A DNA stretch of 64,000 nucleotides from Paenibacillus massiliensis 2301065 = DSM 16942 (GCF_000377505.1 NZ_KB898186.1:555757-619756); one strand, 5' to 3'. Shown: positions 28,105 to 39,100, counted from the first letter of the stretch. Numbers and translations are program-made. The notes: generated by a model not told the origin, from the sequence alone.

Positions 28105-28158
28105 AAAAGGGCCTTTTCACGCCCGTTTCCCGTGTGGAAAACGGTGGAAAAAGCCCCT
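28105..28158 (+). promoter_or_regulatory. Long hairpin in the fabZ upstream region
   Basis: AAAGGGCCTTTTCACGCCCG and the following GTTTCC fold back on GGAAAACGGTGGAAAAAGCC across loop CGTGT, with small bulges. A TATAAT lies at 28073-28078. If transcription starts there, this hairpin is near the 5' end of the fabZ leader. No FapR-type operator was seen. Confidence 0.45.
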
Positions 28159-28346
28159 TATCTCAACCTTCACTCCTGCAGAAAGTGTAAGGATAGATAT
28201 AGTTGTTACCGCTTTAGCTGAATTTTATGCAGTCCATTGGAAAAAGCTAAGTTCTAAATGAAGGTTGCTGAGCAAAGCTTGTGGAAAGCAGGTATGTTCG
28301 GCTAAGTATAAGCATTCTATAGATTGGAAGGGGACTTTAACGTATT

Positions 28347-28793
28347 ATGGTGCAACCACAGCAATTGGACGTCAATCAGATTCAGGAGATTATTCCGCAT
28401 CGGGCACCTTTCTTATTGGTGGACCGCATTATTGAGCTGGAAGAAGGTAAACGGGCAGTAGGCATTAAAAATGTAACGATGAATGAACCGCATTTTATAG
28501 GCCATTTTCCCAAATATCCTGTAATGCCTGGCGTTCTTATTACAGAGGCTTTGGCACAGGTCGGAGCAGTTGCTCTGCTGCATTTGGAAGCTAATCGCGG
28601 GAAGATCGGCTTCCTGGCAGGGTTGGATGGCTTCCGCTTCCGTGGACAGGTCGTACCTGGTGACACTTTGAAGCTGGAAGTAGAAATCACGAGATCCAAG
28701 GGCTCCATAGGGAAAGGAAAGGCGACAGCCTCGGTAGATGGTAAGGTAGTCGCTGAGGGAGAGATCATGTTCGCTTTGTCTGACCCTTTGTAA
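28347..28793 (+). CDS. fabZ: (3R)-hydroxyacyl-ACP dehydratase FabZ
   Basis: FabZ dehydrates beta-hydroxyacyl-ACP in type II fatty-acid synthesis. The 148-residue hot-dog-fold protein has [14 protein letters not shown] near the N-terminus and [20 protein letters not shown], where His53 is the catalytic base and the Glu is the partner acid. ATG 28347 lies behind AAGGGGAC at a usable spacing. The preceding 350 nt hold no convincing gene. B. subtilis also has fabZ (ywpB) just after flhO-flhP. Confidence 0.95.
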   Translation: MVQPQQLDVNQIQEIIPHRAPFLLVDRIIELEEGKRAVGIKNVTMNEPHFIGHFPKYPVMPGVLITEALAQVGAVALLHLEANRGKIGFLAGLDGFRFRGQVVPGDTLKLEVEITRSKGSIGKGKATASVDGKVVAEGEIMFALSDPL

Positions 28794-28877
28794 GGAGATT
28801 GCATAAGGAATATCCAACCATCAGCAATACATAGTCATGGTGAGATTAATTCTATTCGTGGGGAAGGGGTATTACAC

Positions 28878-30596
28878 ATGGAACAATTAAGCACACAAGC
28901 TCAGGAGACGTTGGAGCAATGGCTTCAAGACCCGGTAATCGATGAGGCTACGAAGCAGGAGCTTCGTGAACTGGGTGGTCAGGCCAAGGAATTGGAGGAT
29001 CGTTTTTATAAAGAGCTGGAATTCGGTACTGGGGGCCTCCGTGGTGTAATCGGTGCAGGTAGCAACCGGATGAATCGTTATGTTATCGGCAGAGCGACGC
29101 AAGGATTGGCACGTTATATTCTGGAGCAACACGGAGATCGGGAAGGCAAGCCGTCGGTGGTCATTGCTCATGATTCTCGTCATTTCTCACCTGAATTCTC
29201 TTTGGAAGCTGCTCTGGTGCTGGCTGGTAACGGTATCGTCGCTAAGTTATTCCCTTCCCTGCGTTCTACGCCGCAGCTATCCTTCAGTGTCCGGCACCTG
29301 CAGGCTACTGGGGGGATCGTCGTGACTGCAAGTCACAACCCGCCCGAGTACAACGGCTATAAAGTCTATAACAGCTCAGGAGGACAGCTTGTTCCTCATG
29401 AGGCGGAGCAGGTTATCCAATACATTCGCGAGGTGCCTTCGTTTGCTGACATCCGTAGAATCAGCAAGGAGGAGGCTGAGGCCCAAGGCTTGCTCGTATG
29501 GTTGGGAGAGAATGAGGATCAAGCCTTCACAGATACCGTCGCAGAGGTGAGTGTGAATCGTGAACTGATTGCGAACGGCCCAGGCAAGGACTTCAAGCTG
29601 GTCTTTACGCCCCTGCACGGTACGGGTAATATCCCGGTTCGCGATGTACTGGCGAAGGTCGGCTTTGAGCAGGTGCATGTCGTTCCAGAGCAGGAGCAGC
29701 CAGATGCAGAATTCTCTACGGTGAAGTCTCCAAATCCAGAGGAACGCGATGCGTTCAAGCTGGCTATTGAGCTTGGTACGAAGGTCGGAGCCGATCTGCT
29801 CATCGGAACAGATCCTGATGCGGACCGCATGGGTGCCGTGGTGAAGAACAAGCAAGGTGAATACGTAGTGCTCTCAGGGAATCAGTCCGGGGCAATTATG
29901 ATATACTATTTGCTAAATCAGCTTCAGGAGGCTGGCAAGCTGCCTGCTAATGGAGCCGTCGTCAAAACGATTGTAACCAGTGAAATGGGAGCAGTTATTG
30001 CTGAGCATTTTGGAGCCACTGTATTTAATACGCTGACTGGCTTCAAATATATTGGTGAGAAAATGAACGGCTTTGAGCAGAGTGGAGATCATACCTTCTT
30101 GTTTGGCTACGAGGAGAGCTATGGTTATCTCGCTGGCAACTATGCACGTGATAAGGACGCGGTACTTGCATCTATGCTGATTGCGGAAGCTGCTGCTTAC
30201 TATAGTACGCAAGGAAAAACGCTGTACGATGTATTGGAGGAGCTGTATGAGAAGTTCGGCTATTTCCTTGAGAGCTTGGAGTCTCGTACACTTAAAGGCA
30301 AGGATGGCGTAGCTCAAATTCAATCCCTTATGACTCAGTGGCGTACAGAATCCATTGCGGAGATTGCTGGGATCAAGGTGAAGGAAGTATTGGATTACTC
30401 CAAGGGCTTGAATGGTCTTCCTAAGGAAAATGTACTTAAATTTATGCTGGAGGATGGGTCTTGGTTCTGCTTGCGTCCATCAGGTACCGAGCCGAAGATT
30501 AAGGTGTATTTTGCTGTCCGCGGAACATCCATTCCTGATGCGGAGAGCAAGATTGCTTCGCTGGTGCAAGCCGTCATGTCTCGGGTGGATGCTTAA
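28878..30596 (+). CDS. pgcA: Phosphoglucomutase/phosphomannomutase family enzyme (PgcA-like)
   Basis: This 572-residue alpha-D-phosphohexomutase has four domains: GTGGLRGVIGAGSNRMN near residue 50; the phosphoserine loop TASHNPPEYNGYK with Ser152; the Mg2+ loop GTDPDADRMG near residue 313; and C-terminal RPSGTEPKIKVYF, the phosphate-binding site. It most resembles long PgcA-type enzymes that interconvert glucose 6-phosphate and glucose 1-phosphate for wall glycopolymers and lipids. ATG 28878 follows GGGAAGGGG. The downstream wall-polymer genes make a role in sugar-nucleotide supply likely (inference). Confidence 0.93.
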   Translation: MEQLSTQAQETLEQWLQDPVIDEATKQELRELGGQAKELEDRFYKELEFGTGGLRGVIGAGSNRMNRYVIGRATQGLARYILEQHGDREGKPSVVIAHDSRHFSPEFSLEAALVLAGNGIVAKLFPSLRSTPQLSFSVRHLQATGGIVVTASHNPPEYNGYKVYNSSGGQLVPHEAEQVIQYIREVPSFADIRRISKEEAEAQGLLVWLGENEDQAFTDTVAEVSVNRELIANGPGKDFKLVFTPLHGTGNIPVRDVLAKVGFEQVHVVPEQEQPDAEFSTVKSPNPEERDAFKLAIELGTKVGADLLIGTDPDADRMGAVVKNKQGEYVVLSGNQSGAIMIYYLLNQLQEAGKLPANGAVVKTIVTSEMGAVIAEHFGATVFNTLTGFKYIGEKMNGFEQSGDHTFLFGYEESYGYLAGNYARDKDAVLASMLIAEAAAYYSTQGKTLYDVLEELYEKFGYFLESLESRTLKGKDGVAQIQSLMTQWRTESIAEIAGIKVKEVLDYSKGLNGLPKENVLKFMLEDGSWFCLRPSGTEPKIKVYFAVRGTSIPDAESKIASLVQAVMSRVDA

Positions 30597-30644
30597 ATCA
30601 TCTTTTTAGCTTCAAGAAAATTTTTAATAATTACATTGTGTTCC

Positions 30645-30697
30645 GGCAACCTCTCATACGGCAAGAGCTGCAAGCCGGAGAGGTTGCCTGTTTATTA
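30645..30697 (+). terminator. Terminator after the phosphoglucomutase gene
   Basis: GGCAACCTCTC (30645-30655) pairs perfectly with GAGAGGTTGCC (30678-30688), with a second smaller stem in the loop, followed by TGTTTATT. Confidence 0.85.
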
Positions 30698-30749
30698 GGA
30701 AGATATGTATCACAGTGTATTGGTTTTGCAATGATGAGGAGGTACTTTG

Positions 30750-32765
30750 GTGGTTCAGAAATGGCAACGTTGGAATATCGCTACACGTAAATGGTTATGG
30801 ATTATAGTCATTCTGGGGCTTGCGGCCTCAATTCCTGTAATTGTGGACAGGCTGGCAACGGAGCGATCCTCCAAGACTGTGGAAATCGCAATGGATTATA
30901 GGAATTTGACAGATGTGGCCTCTTATCAGGCCCGTCCACTGGAGTTCCTGGATCAGCAGCTGGACAGATTGCATGATGCAGGAGTTACTACGATGTCTCT
31001 TTACGAGAGCACGCTGGAGGATTTTCGAAAAGCACGACGTCTCGTAATCTATAACGAGCAGGATGCTTCCAGACTGATGAATCAGCCGGTGGAGGCGAGT
31101 CGGAATTTTACATATGTGCTGTTCACCAGCAACGAGAACGGACAAGCGCTTACTCCATTAATAGAAGAGACCTTCAGTACTTTGGACATTCCAGTACAGC
31201 GCTGGGAGCTGAATGGTCTGCCGGGTCTGATCATTGAGGCTGCTCCAGAGGATGCTACGTTGAAGCCGACCCAAGCGGACCCGATTGCCATGGAAAACCT
31301 GCGCTCCAAGGGCTTCTTCATTATGCCGCGGCTGAACGACAGTATGCCTTATGACCAACAGAGGATGGAGAGACAGCTCGCGACTTTCCAGCAGTTTGGT
31401 GTAAAACGTATTTTGTTTGAAGGTGATGCGGTAAAAGGCTTCGCTGAACAAGCCAATAAAAACAGCTTAAATGGCTTTGCCGAGCTATTGAACAAATATG
31501 ATATTGGACTGGCAACCATCGAGAACTTGAAGCAACCACAGTTGGGCTTCAACAAATTGGCTTATCTGACTGACTATAATGTTGCTCGCCTATATTCCTT
31601 GAGCCAGGCTGATTCTGCTCTGGATATTGAGACATTGGCAGACCGTTTTGCGCTTGCTGCGAAGGATCGTAATATTCGGATCATGTATCTGAATCCAGGC
31701 GTAACGCGTAATGTGTCAGAAGCCAAAATCAAGGATTCCCTGGATAATATTGTTCATACTTTGCAAGCTCCAGGTAACGCTATACAGCGGATTGAAAATA
31801 ATGGCTTCACATTTGGACAAGCTGAAGCTTTCCAGGTTAGCGATTCAGCCGGGCAGCGTTACTTCAAGCTGGGCGCAGTTGTAGGTGCAATCGCCTTGAT
31901 CTCTCTAATGGTGTCGTTCTTTGTGCCTGTCCTGACAATACCGGCTTTTGCAGCTGGTCTCGTCGGCTCTGCGGGGCTATATGTCTTGAACTCAGCGCTT
32001 ATGGAGCAGGCGATTGCACTGCTTGCAGCAATTAGTGCACCTACGATTGCTGTGGTACTGGCTGCTCGACAGATTAGCAAGAGTCAGGCGAATGAACCAG
32101 AATTGTCAGCTGGTCGCAGATTGAGCAAGTCCTTGACCATGTACATCTGGACTTCTCTTCTCTCTTTGGCGGGGGCACCCTTCGTCATTGCCTTGCTGAA
32201 TAACATTAGCTACAGCTTGGTGCTTAATCAATTCAGAGGTGTAAGCCTACTCCATCTGGCACCTATTATGCTTGTGGCGATATATATTTTCTTTTACCGT
32301 GGCATGTCCATACGTACTGAGCTTCCGAAGCTTCTCCGTCAGCCTGTAACGATTCTAATGGTTATTCTGTTAGCCGTTGTTGGTGCTGTTGTATGGTATT
32401 ACCTAAAACGGACGGGCAATGCCGGTTCTGTCTCATCTCTGGAAATGAGCTTCCGTACATTCCTGGAGAGTACATTTGGCGTGCGTCCTAGAAATAAAGA
32501 GTTCCTGATGGCTCATCCAATATTCATTGCAGGGACCTTTATTGCCCTGAAATATAGAAAAGCGATCTATGTCCTCATTATTGCTGTGATTGGTCAGCTC
32601 TCGATGGTGGATACGTTCGCGCATATTCATTCCCCTGCAGATCTGTCGTTGATTCGTGGGGTGCTGGGCCTGGTGCTGGGCTTGATTATCGGCTTGATCG
32701 GCATTGGAGTATGGCAGCTGCTAGAAAGGGGTTGGAGGAAATGGTCGCCCCTGTTAAAACAATAG
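30750..32765 (+). CDS. DUF5693 family multi-pass membrane protein
   Basis: The start is GTG 30750, 7 nt after GAGGAGG; TTG 30747 is too close. The roughly 671-residue protein has one N-terminal membrane helix (residues 13-32), an extracytoplasmic domain of about 340 residues (LDQQLDRLHDAGVTTMSLYE), and a C-terminal half with about nine membrane helices. This matches DUF5693, found next to csaB in Paenibacillaceae. The stop overlaps the csaB start, so they are coupled. A role in making or exporting the pyruvylated wall polymer is plausible from context; no catalytic motif is recognised. Confidence 0.8.
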   Translation: MVQKWQRWNIATRKWLWIIVILGLAASIPVIVDRLATERSSKTVEIAMDYRNLTDVASYQARPLEFLDQQLDRLHDAGVTTMSLYESTLEDFRKARRLVIYNEQDASRLMNQPVEASRNFTYVLFTSNENGQALTPLIEETFSTLDIPVQRWELNGLPGLIIEAAPEDATLKPTQADPIAMENLRSKGFFIMPRLNDSMPYDQQRMERQLATFQQFGVKRILFEGDAVKGFAEQANKNSLNGFAELLNKYDIGLATIENLKQPQLGFNKLAYLTDYNVARLYSLSQADSALDIETLADRFALAAKDRNIRIMYLNPGVTRNVSEAKIKDSLDNIVHTLQAPGNAIQRIENNGFTFGQAEAFQVSDSAGQRYFKLGAVVGAIALISLMVSFFVPVLTIPAFAAGLVGSAGLYVLNSALMEQAIALLAAISAPTIAVVLAARQISKSQANEPELSAGRRLSKSLTMYIWTSLLSLAGAPFVIALLNNISYSLVLNQFRGVSLLHLAPIMLVAIYIFFYRGMSIRTELPKLLRQPVTILMVILLAVVGAVVWYYLKRTGNAGSVSSLEMSFRTFLESTFGVRPRNKEFLMAHPIFIAGTFIALKYRKAIYVLIIAVIGQLSMVDTFAHIHSPADLSLIRGVLGLVLGLIIGLIGIGVWQLLERGWRKWSPLLKQ

Positions 32766-33868
32766 TCATCTCCGGGTATTACGGTTTTCGCAATAGCGGA
32801 GATGAGGCCGTCCTCAAATCCGTCCTGACTGCGTTAGCGCGTGCTGGTGAGGAAGCGGGTGTCCGCATTGAGCCTGTTGTCCTGTCGATTGATCCTGAAT
32901 GGACTACAAGCATGTACGGCGTCAAGGCTGTTCACCGGATGAAGCTTGCTGAGGTACGGAGCGCCATTCAGCATAGTGACGGCTTGATCAGTGGGGGGGG
33001 GAGTCTGCTGCAGGATGTTACCAGCCCCAAGACGATTCCATATTATCTGGGTGTCCTCAAGCTAGCACAGTGGGCCAAGAAACCGACCTTCATCTACGCT
33101 CAGGGAGTAGGTCCTGTACAGCGTAAAATTTTTCACCCACTGATCAGATCAGTGTTCCGCAAAGCCGCTTATATCTCGGTCAGGGATGAGCAATCTGCAG
33201 ATCTACTTTCCAGTATGGGTATGGCACGAAGTGGCATTGAGGTCGTACCTGATCCGGTCATGGGTCTACCCTTGCCAGAGAATACGAACGCTGTGTCGGT
33301 CAGTGAGTCGAGCATTCTGCCGACGATTGGTGTGTCGGTGAGGTATTGGGATAAGGAACGTCGTGAATTGTCCACGTTGGCACGCGGGCTTCGCCAATTG
33401 GGGGAGCGTCAGCGTGTGCATATTCGCTTGCTTCCATTTCATTTGCCGGACGATGTTGAAGCATCGCGTGAGGTCATGGCACAGGTAGGGAGCTTTAGTG
33501 AAGGGAGCAGTCAGATCAGTATTGCCGAGGATGTCTTGGATCCGCAGCAAATGCTGCTGGAGGTCAGTCGTTGTAATCTGGTGATAGGCATGCGTCTGCA
33601 CAGTCTGATCTATGCGGCTTCTCGCAGCATTCCTCTGCTTGGAATATCGTATGATCCGAAGATTGATCATTTCCTGAAGCGTTTGGATAGCGAACCTGTT
33701 GGGACTACAGCTACACTTACGGCGGAACAACTTGCAGCTGAGGCAGAGCGTATCCTTCAATCTCCTTCGGAATGGATACGAAGCAGGGAAGCCAAGATTC
33801 GTGAACTGCAGGAAGAAGCACGCAGACCGGCGGAACGAATCGTTCATTATTTGAGGAACAAAGGGTGA
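32741..33868 (+). CDS. csaB: Polysaccharide pyruvyl transferase CsaB
   Basis: CsaB adds ketal-pyruvate to the secondary cell-wall polymer, the ligand of SLH domains. This roughly 375-residue protein begins VKTIVISGYYGFRNSGDEAV, the family's N-terminal signature. It has GGGSLLQDVTSPKTIPYYLG near residue 85, IYAQGVGPV, and GMRLHSLIYA near residue 285. The start is uncertain: GGAGG sits only 2 nt before ATG 32741, and ATG 32711 is in frame too. The gene overlaps the DUF5693 gene by about 25 nt and is followed by tagA 7 nt later. The presence of two SLH proteins in the window fits its role. Confidence 0.92.
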   Translation: MVAPVKTIVISGYYGFRNSGDEAVLKSVLTALARAGEEAGVRIEPVVLSIDPEWTTSMYGVKAVHRMKLAEVRSAIQHSDGLISGGGSLLQDVTSPKTIPYYLGVLKLAQWAKKPTFIYAQGVGPVQRKIFHPLIRSVFRKAAYISVRDEQSADLLSSMGMARSGIEVVPDPVMGLPLPENTNAVSVSESSILPTIGVSVRYWDKERRELSTLARGLRQLGERQRVHIRLLPFHLPDDVEASREVMAQVGSFSEGSSQISIAEDVLDPQQMLLEVSRCNLVIGMRLHSLIYAASRSIPLLGISYDPKIDHFLKRLDSEPVGTTATLTAEQLAAEAERILQSPSEWIRSREAKIRELQEEARRPAERIVHYLRNKG

Positions 33869-33875
33869 AGGAACA

Positions 33876-34634
33876 GTGAGACAGTCAGAGCAAGTGCCGA
33901 CCATATCGATCTTCGGGTTGTCAGTATCCCGGATGAACATGAAGGATACGGTGGAGTATTTAACAAAGGCTATACAATCCAGACAAGTACATCAAGTGAT
34001 TACGGCTAATCCCATTATGATCATGACAGCCCTGGAGAACCCGTCATACATGCAAGTCATGCAGAATGCAGAATTGCTGGTTCCGGATGGGACAGGCGTC
34101 GTATGGGCGGCCGAGAAGGCGGGAAGTCCCGTGCCTGAGCGCGTAGCAGGTTTTGATTTGTTACATGAATTGCTTCGCGTCGGTGAAAGCTACAAATGGC
34201 GGGTGTATCTGCTGGGGTCTACCAGCGAAGTGATTGAAGCAACGGCATCGCGGTTAAAAGAGCTTTATCCCGAAGTTGTGATCTGTGGGCTTCGAGACGG
34301 TTTTTTTGGACCGAATGAGGATCGAGGGGTTATTGAGCATATTCGGAAAGCTGAACCGGACCTGTTGTTCGTAGCTCGTGGAGCCGATACGCAGGAGCCG
34401 TGGATCAGCCGTTACAAGCAGGAATTGAATGTTCCGGTCATGATGGGTGTTGGTGGAAGCTTCGATGTGATCTCTGGAAAATCCAAACGTGCACCCAAGA
34501 TTATGCAAAAACTTCGTATGGAATGGCTGTATCGTCTAATGAAGGAGCCTAGCCGCTATAAAAGAATGCTTGCGCTGCCGAAATTCGCAATGAAAGTGCT
34601 GCGTGAGCAAGAAAACATGACGAAAGCTAGGTAA
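33876..34634 (+). CDS. tagA: WecG/TagA/CpsF glycosyltransferase (ManNAc transferase)
   Basis: TagA adds ManNAc from UDP-ManNAc to undecaprenyl-PP-GlcNAc, completing the linkage disaccharide of wall polymers. The 252-residue protein starts at GTG 33876 behind AAGGGTGAAGGAAC. Family motifs are VITANPIMIMTAL, ELLVPDGTGVVWAA with the catalytic Asp, and VMMGVGGSFDVISG near residue 190. It lies 7 nt after csaB and before tagO. MnaA (7.6 kb) makes its donor and TagO (34.8 kb) its acceptor. Confidence 0.93.
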   Translation: MRQSEQVPTISIFGLSVSRMNMKDTVEYLTKAIQSRQVHQVITANPIMIMTALENPSYMQVMQNAELLVPDGTGVVWAAEKAGSPVPERVAGFDLLHELLRVGESYKWRVYLLGSTSEVIEATASRLKELYPEVVICGLRDGFFGPNEDRGVIEHIRKAEPDLLFVARGADTQEPWISRYKQELNVPVMMGVGGSFDVISGKSKRAPKIMQKLRMEWLYRLMKEPSRYKRMLALPKFAMKVLREQENMTKAR

Positions 34635-34683
34635 ATAGCCTGAATTTGCGTCTAAAACCGCCTAAATTGCCATAAAACGAAGG

Positions 34684-34712
34684 TTGGTATTTGGAATCGT
34701 TCGGAGTATAAT
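34684..34712 (+). promoter_or_regulatory. Sigma-A promoter of tagO
   Basis: TTGGTA (34684-34689), 17-nt spacer, perfect TATAAT (34707-34712). It lies 90 nt upstream of the tagO start, so tagO has its own promoter in addition to any read-through from tagA. Confidence 0.75.
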
Positions 34713-34801
34713 TCAATGCGGTTGGGTCCGATTCAGTTGATGTGATGTGTTGGTTAAAAATTGAAGAGGATTCGCTTTAAAATTGGGGGTCGAATGATCA
34801 A

Positions 34802-35929
34802 ATGTTACCGATCTATATTATTGGATTTATCGCTGCACTTGTACTAGCACTAGTCCTGACACCGCTGGTTAAGAGGTTTGCTATTCGGGTTGGCGTTGTG
34901 GATGTCCCGAATGCCCGCAAGGTGCATACGAGGGTTATGCCTCGACTAGGTGGAATGGCTATATTCTTGGCCTTCATTATCGGGATACTGGCTGTGCTTC
35001 CATTTGTTCCTGACGGCGTACTTACGACCCGGGATATTAACTTCATTCAGGCGTTTTTGGTTGGTGGAGCGATGATCACGATACTCGGTGCACTTGATGA
35101 CCGTTTTGATCTGAATGCGAAGCTGAAATTCGTCGTACAGATTGCTATTGCTTGTATGGTTGTATTTGCTTTTAATATTCGTGTGGATTTTGTAAATATC
35201 CCATTTGCTGATTCTTACTCCTCCCTTGAGGGATGGATCGCTATACCGCTAACAATCTTCTGGATTGTGGGCGTAACGAATGCCATTAATCTCATTGATG
35301 GGCTGGATGGCTTGGCTGCTGGCGTTTCCGGGATCGCTATCAGTACGATCTTCGTGATGTCCCTGCTTATGGGCAACATTGCGGTTGCTATGCTTTGTCT
35401 GGTGTTGCTGGGCAGTATCGTTGGATTCCTGTTCTTTAATTTCCACCCGGCCAAGATCTTCATGGGTGATACAGGCTCCTTGTTTCTGGGCTTCTGTCTT
35501 GCGATGCTATCGCTATTAGGCTTCAAGCAGATTGCTGTAGTCTCCTTTATTACTCCGCTGATCATTATCGGTGTGCCATTATCGGATACATTTTTTGCGA
35601 TCGTTCGTCGTAAGCTGCAGAAGAAGCCGATTTTCTCACCTGATAAAGGGCATCTGCATCACCGCCTGCGAGAGCTTGGCTTTAGTCACAGACAGACGGT
35701 ATTGATCATTTACGGCATTGCTGCTTTCTTCGGTGTGCTGGCTGTGATTCAGTCGTCTGCGGCATTATACGAAGCGAACTGGGTAACGTTCGTGGTGATT
35801 TGTATCATGATGTTCTTTTTGCAGCTTGGTGCAGAGATTATCGGGCTCGTCGGCAAAACAAAGCGGCCTATCATTAATATGCTGCTGCGTCTGAAGGTAA
35901 AGCCAGAATCGCAGCGTTCGAAATTATAA
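34802..35929 (+). CDS. tagO: Undecaprenyl-phosphate GlcNAc-1-phosphate transferase (TagO/WecA)
   Basis: This 375-residue MraY/WecA-family protein has about eleven membrane helices. It transfers GlcNAc-1-P to undecaprenyl phosphate, starting teichoic-acid or secondary wall polymer synthesis. Motifs are KVHTRVMPRLGGMAIF, LGALDDRFDLNAKLK with the Asp pair, LIDGLDGLAAG, FMGDTGSLFLGF, and the cytoplasmic His motif KGHLHHRLRELGFSH. Its own promoter and terminator bracket it. Confidence 0.95.
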   Translation: MLPIYIIGFIAALVLALVLTPLVKRFAIRVGVVDVPNARKVHTRVMPRLGGMAIFLAFIIGILAVLPFVPDGVLTTRDINFIQAFLVGGAMITILGALDDRFDLNAKLKFVVQIAIACMVVFAFNIRVDFVNIPFADSYSSLEGWIAIPLTIFWIVGVTNAINLIDGLDGLAAGVSGIAISTIFVMSLLMGNIAVAMLCLVLLGSIVGFLFFNFHPAKIFMGDTGSLFLGFCLAMLSLLGFKQIAVVSFITPLIIIGVPLSDTFFAIVRRKLQKKPIFSPDKGHLHHRLRELGFSHRQTVLIIYGIAAFFGVLAVIQSSAALYEANWVTFVVICIMMFFLQLGAEIIGLVGKTKRPIINMLLRLKVKPESQRSKL

Positions 35930-35945
35930 TTTGATCATAAATAGC

Positions 35946-35988
35946 AACCTGTGGAGTAGAGCTAAGCTCTGTTCTACAGGTTTTTTTG
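35946..35988 (+). terminator. Terminator after tagO
   Basis: AACCTGTGGAGTAGAGCT pairs along its length with AGCTCTGTTCTACAGGTT (G-U pairs and one mismatch), followed by T7. Confidence 0.88.
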
Positions 35989-36126
35989 CATTTTGGCTAT
36001 TTATTTTCTCATACTTCTCCTCTCTCTTTTTTGTGAAATTCCTAAAATTATGCATGTTTATTGCCGATAAAGAAAATATGTATCAATGCGTACCTAAGGT
36101 GCGACAGACTGAAGGAGGATAATGAT

Positions 36127-39100
36127 TTGAAGCGAATATTTTCCATGCTTTTGACGGTTGCCTTGGTCATTGGCATTTTGCCGGCAGGCTGGATGGGATC
36201 GGCAAGTGCTGCGGGGACGTTTTTCATCTTCCCTGACCAGAGCTATGACATGAATTTGCCCAAAATTGTAACCACAGAGCGTGTTACATTCAAAGGGTCC
36301 ATTAACGGAGTAAGCAGCAATTCGATCTCCTACAGTGTAGTTCAGCTATCTAATGGTGTGGCTACGAATAACAAATCCGAAAATCTTAGAACAGGCTTGT
36401 CTTTTGCAGGCTCCAATATTACTGTAACTGATCTAAAGCTGTACTCTGGATTGAACAAGATTACATTCTTCAGTAATCAAAATTCCTCCAACATGCAGGA
36501 CGTCATCTATATCGAGTATCAGGATGGTCCCAAGCTGTCCAATCTGACAGCTACACTCGGTGATCAGACCGAAGCTCTTCCCGAAGGAATTACCACGGTT
36601 CTGGTTGATGAAAATAATACCGGTACTGATTCGGTAAGAGTCATTATTAAAGGTACTGCAACAAATGCAACAAGTGTTACTTTATCTTCAAACTTGAGTA
36701 ATACAACCTATAATGTGTCCAGCTTTAATAACTACACATTTACTGGATCAGTTACCTTGGCTCCAGGGAGCAATAATGTAACCATTAAAGCATTCAACGC
36801 TACACAAAATGTAGTGGCTAATCGAGAGATTACAATTTATACAGGGAATCCGGAGTTCTATGATGTAGTGCTGCAACGAGATGGTAACACCTCGGCAGAT
36901 CTGTCTACATCGCCAGACTTCACAGTATCCTCAGATACAGGAGTTCAGATCTCTGGTAAAGTACTTGTTCCGACCGGAGGTACCTTCCCGGTTGTTAGTC
37001 AAGTCAAAGGTACTTTCAGCAACGCGGATCTGACATCTACAGAAGTTGCTATGACTACCGTGGATGCTGGAGTTACAGGCGGCTACAAGACCTATACCTT
37101 TAGCGGCACCGTTCCGGCAGGCGTAGGCTTTGATAAGCGTACAAGAGTGGGACTGGCTGTGGATTATGCGGATAGCACGACTTCTTCTGCCACTCCACTC
37201 CATTTCACATTGCGGAACAGCACGATTCCTTATATCTACAGTGTAAATTATCTGCCAGATTTCAATTCACAGTTGCTGACAAGAATTAACGCGAATGATA
37301 ATGCGGCAATTAATTCAGCCAAAACTTTAACAGGAACCTCCATGAAGGATACGACAACGGATGTTCAATCCTTGCCGGTAGGTATGGAGTTCATTATCGT
37401 GAACGGTACAGGTGATCCTCAGCTGTCACCAATCTCTGGTTTTACAGGATCATTGGTAGTACCAGCATCTCTGAAGAGCACAGAGACTCGCGTTATTAAT
37501 GGTAAATCTACTAGCGTGCAAAAAGTAATTGGTTACCTGGCAACTCTGCCGAAGGAAGGCACGAACAATCTGAGTTTCTATGTAGGTTCAGACCCTACTA
37601 AAACTGTAGATGCAACTGTGAACCTTCTGTATGGACCATTTGCCAAGTTCAATAGCATTTATGATGGACAACGTATTGAGCTCGATACATCCAAGGGCAA
37701 TACCGATACGGCTAAGCTGACGGCTATGGGTAACTTTGCAGGTCAATTGTTGAATATTCCATCTTCGTCGAGTGTAGTGTACACAGGTACTAACAAGAAC
37801 TTGTTCCTCTACATTAACAATGTAGAAGTGGAGCTTAGCCCTACTACAGGTGGCTTTACATTGAACACTGCTGACAATGCCAAGGCTGCAGGTGCCTTGA
37901 ATGTCGGTAACAATGAAATCAAGCTGGTGTATCGTTCTGCGAACGGTTCCTATGAGAATACGATCAATGTTGTATTTGCACAGACCAATATTCCAGTTAT
38001 TCCATTCCCGGGTACACAGGGCGTATTGCCTTATACCGTAGTTAGTGGACTTGGAAGCGTACCGGAGTATAAGGATATCGCACCTAAGACAACAGACAAG
38101 AACTTCATCAAGGTGAATGATAACCAATACACGACAAGTCAAGGAACAATGAACGTCTTTGGTACGTTCCAACTCGTTGATCTGGGCAAATCGGAGGGTG
38201 ATGTACAATCCGAGGTAGATCTCGTTACGAATCGCAATAATTACATTCTCGAGATTACTCCATCCGGTGGAAGTACTACGACATGGACTTTGAATGACGA
38301 GTTTATCTCGGCTAATAACAAAAGCTTTGTCTACAATACTGGCAAAGCTATTGATAACTTGCTTGTGTACTACCATCCAGACAAGAAGTATTTCAGCTTC
38401 ATCTTGCGCAATCAGGAGATTCCAAAAGACGGATCTGCTGTAGTCTACAACATCGCATTGTACAATAACGGAAAAGGTGGCCCATCTGCTACATTCCGTC
38501 TGCAGGTGTCGGGGCAAACTACTGGCTTTACGCTGCTGCGTCCACTGCCTGAGAAACGTATTCTGAATCAGAATTTCGTAGAAGTTGTGGTTGATGCAGG
38601 AAATGCAGAATCTGTTGTTGTCAACAAGGTGGTTGCAGAACAAACAGGATTTGATTCCGATTATGATGGTACGGTTAACTATCCTTCCGCATGGAAAGCC
38701 ATTGTTACAGGGCTGAAAGCGAACACGGACACTAAAGTGACAGTAACTGTAACCTCGGGTGGCGAGAAGGTCGACCAGACCTTCACCGTGAGATATGTAC
38801 CAACGAACATTCCGGGTGCACAGTACATGGAAGCTATGAAGACGTCCCATAAAATCTTTGATGGTGATGTAACTCTGGCATTCCCGAGAGGAACCAGCTT
38901 AATCCGTCGTGATTATGACCAACCTGCGCAATTTAAGAACCAAGTTTTCGCTGGTCATACCTTGTATTTTGCCATTGCGAATAGCACAGATGGTGTGGTA
39001 GACCGTCATGAGTTCGAGACAGAAGCTGACTTGAGAGATATTCAGGACCTGATTTCTGATGGAGCGAGATTCTTCGGTCAGGGCTTCCCTGAAAAATTCA

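Noticed and set aside
28010..28261. 83-codon frame upstream of fabZ
   Set aside because: It has no ribosome site, begins near the preceding terminator, and covers a TATAAT and a long hairpin; more likely leader DNA.
36061..36126. N-terminal extension of the large SLH protein
   Set aside because: It lacks a ribosome site, whereas TTG 36127 has GAAGGAGG at good spacing and directly opens a signal peptide.
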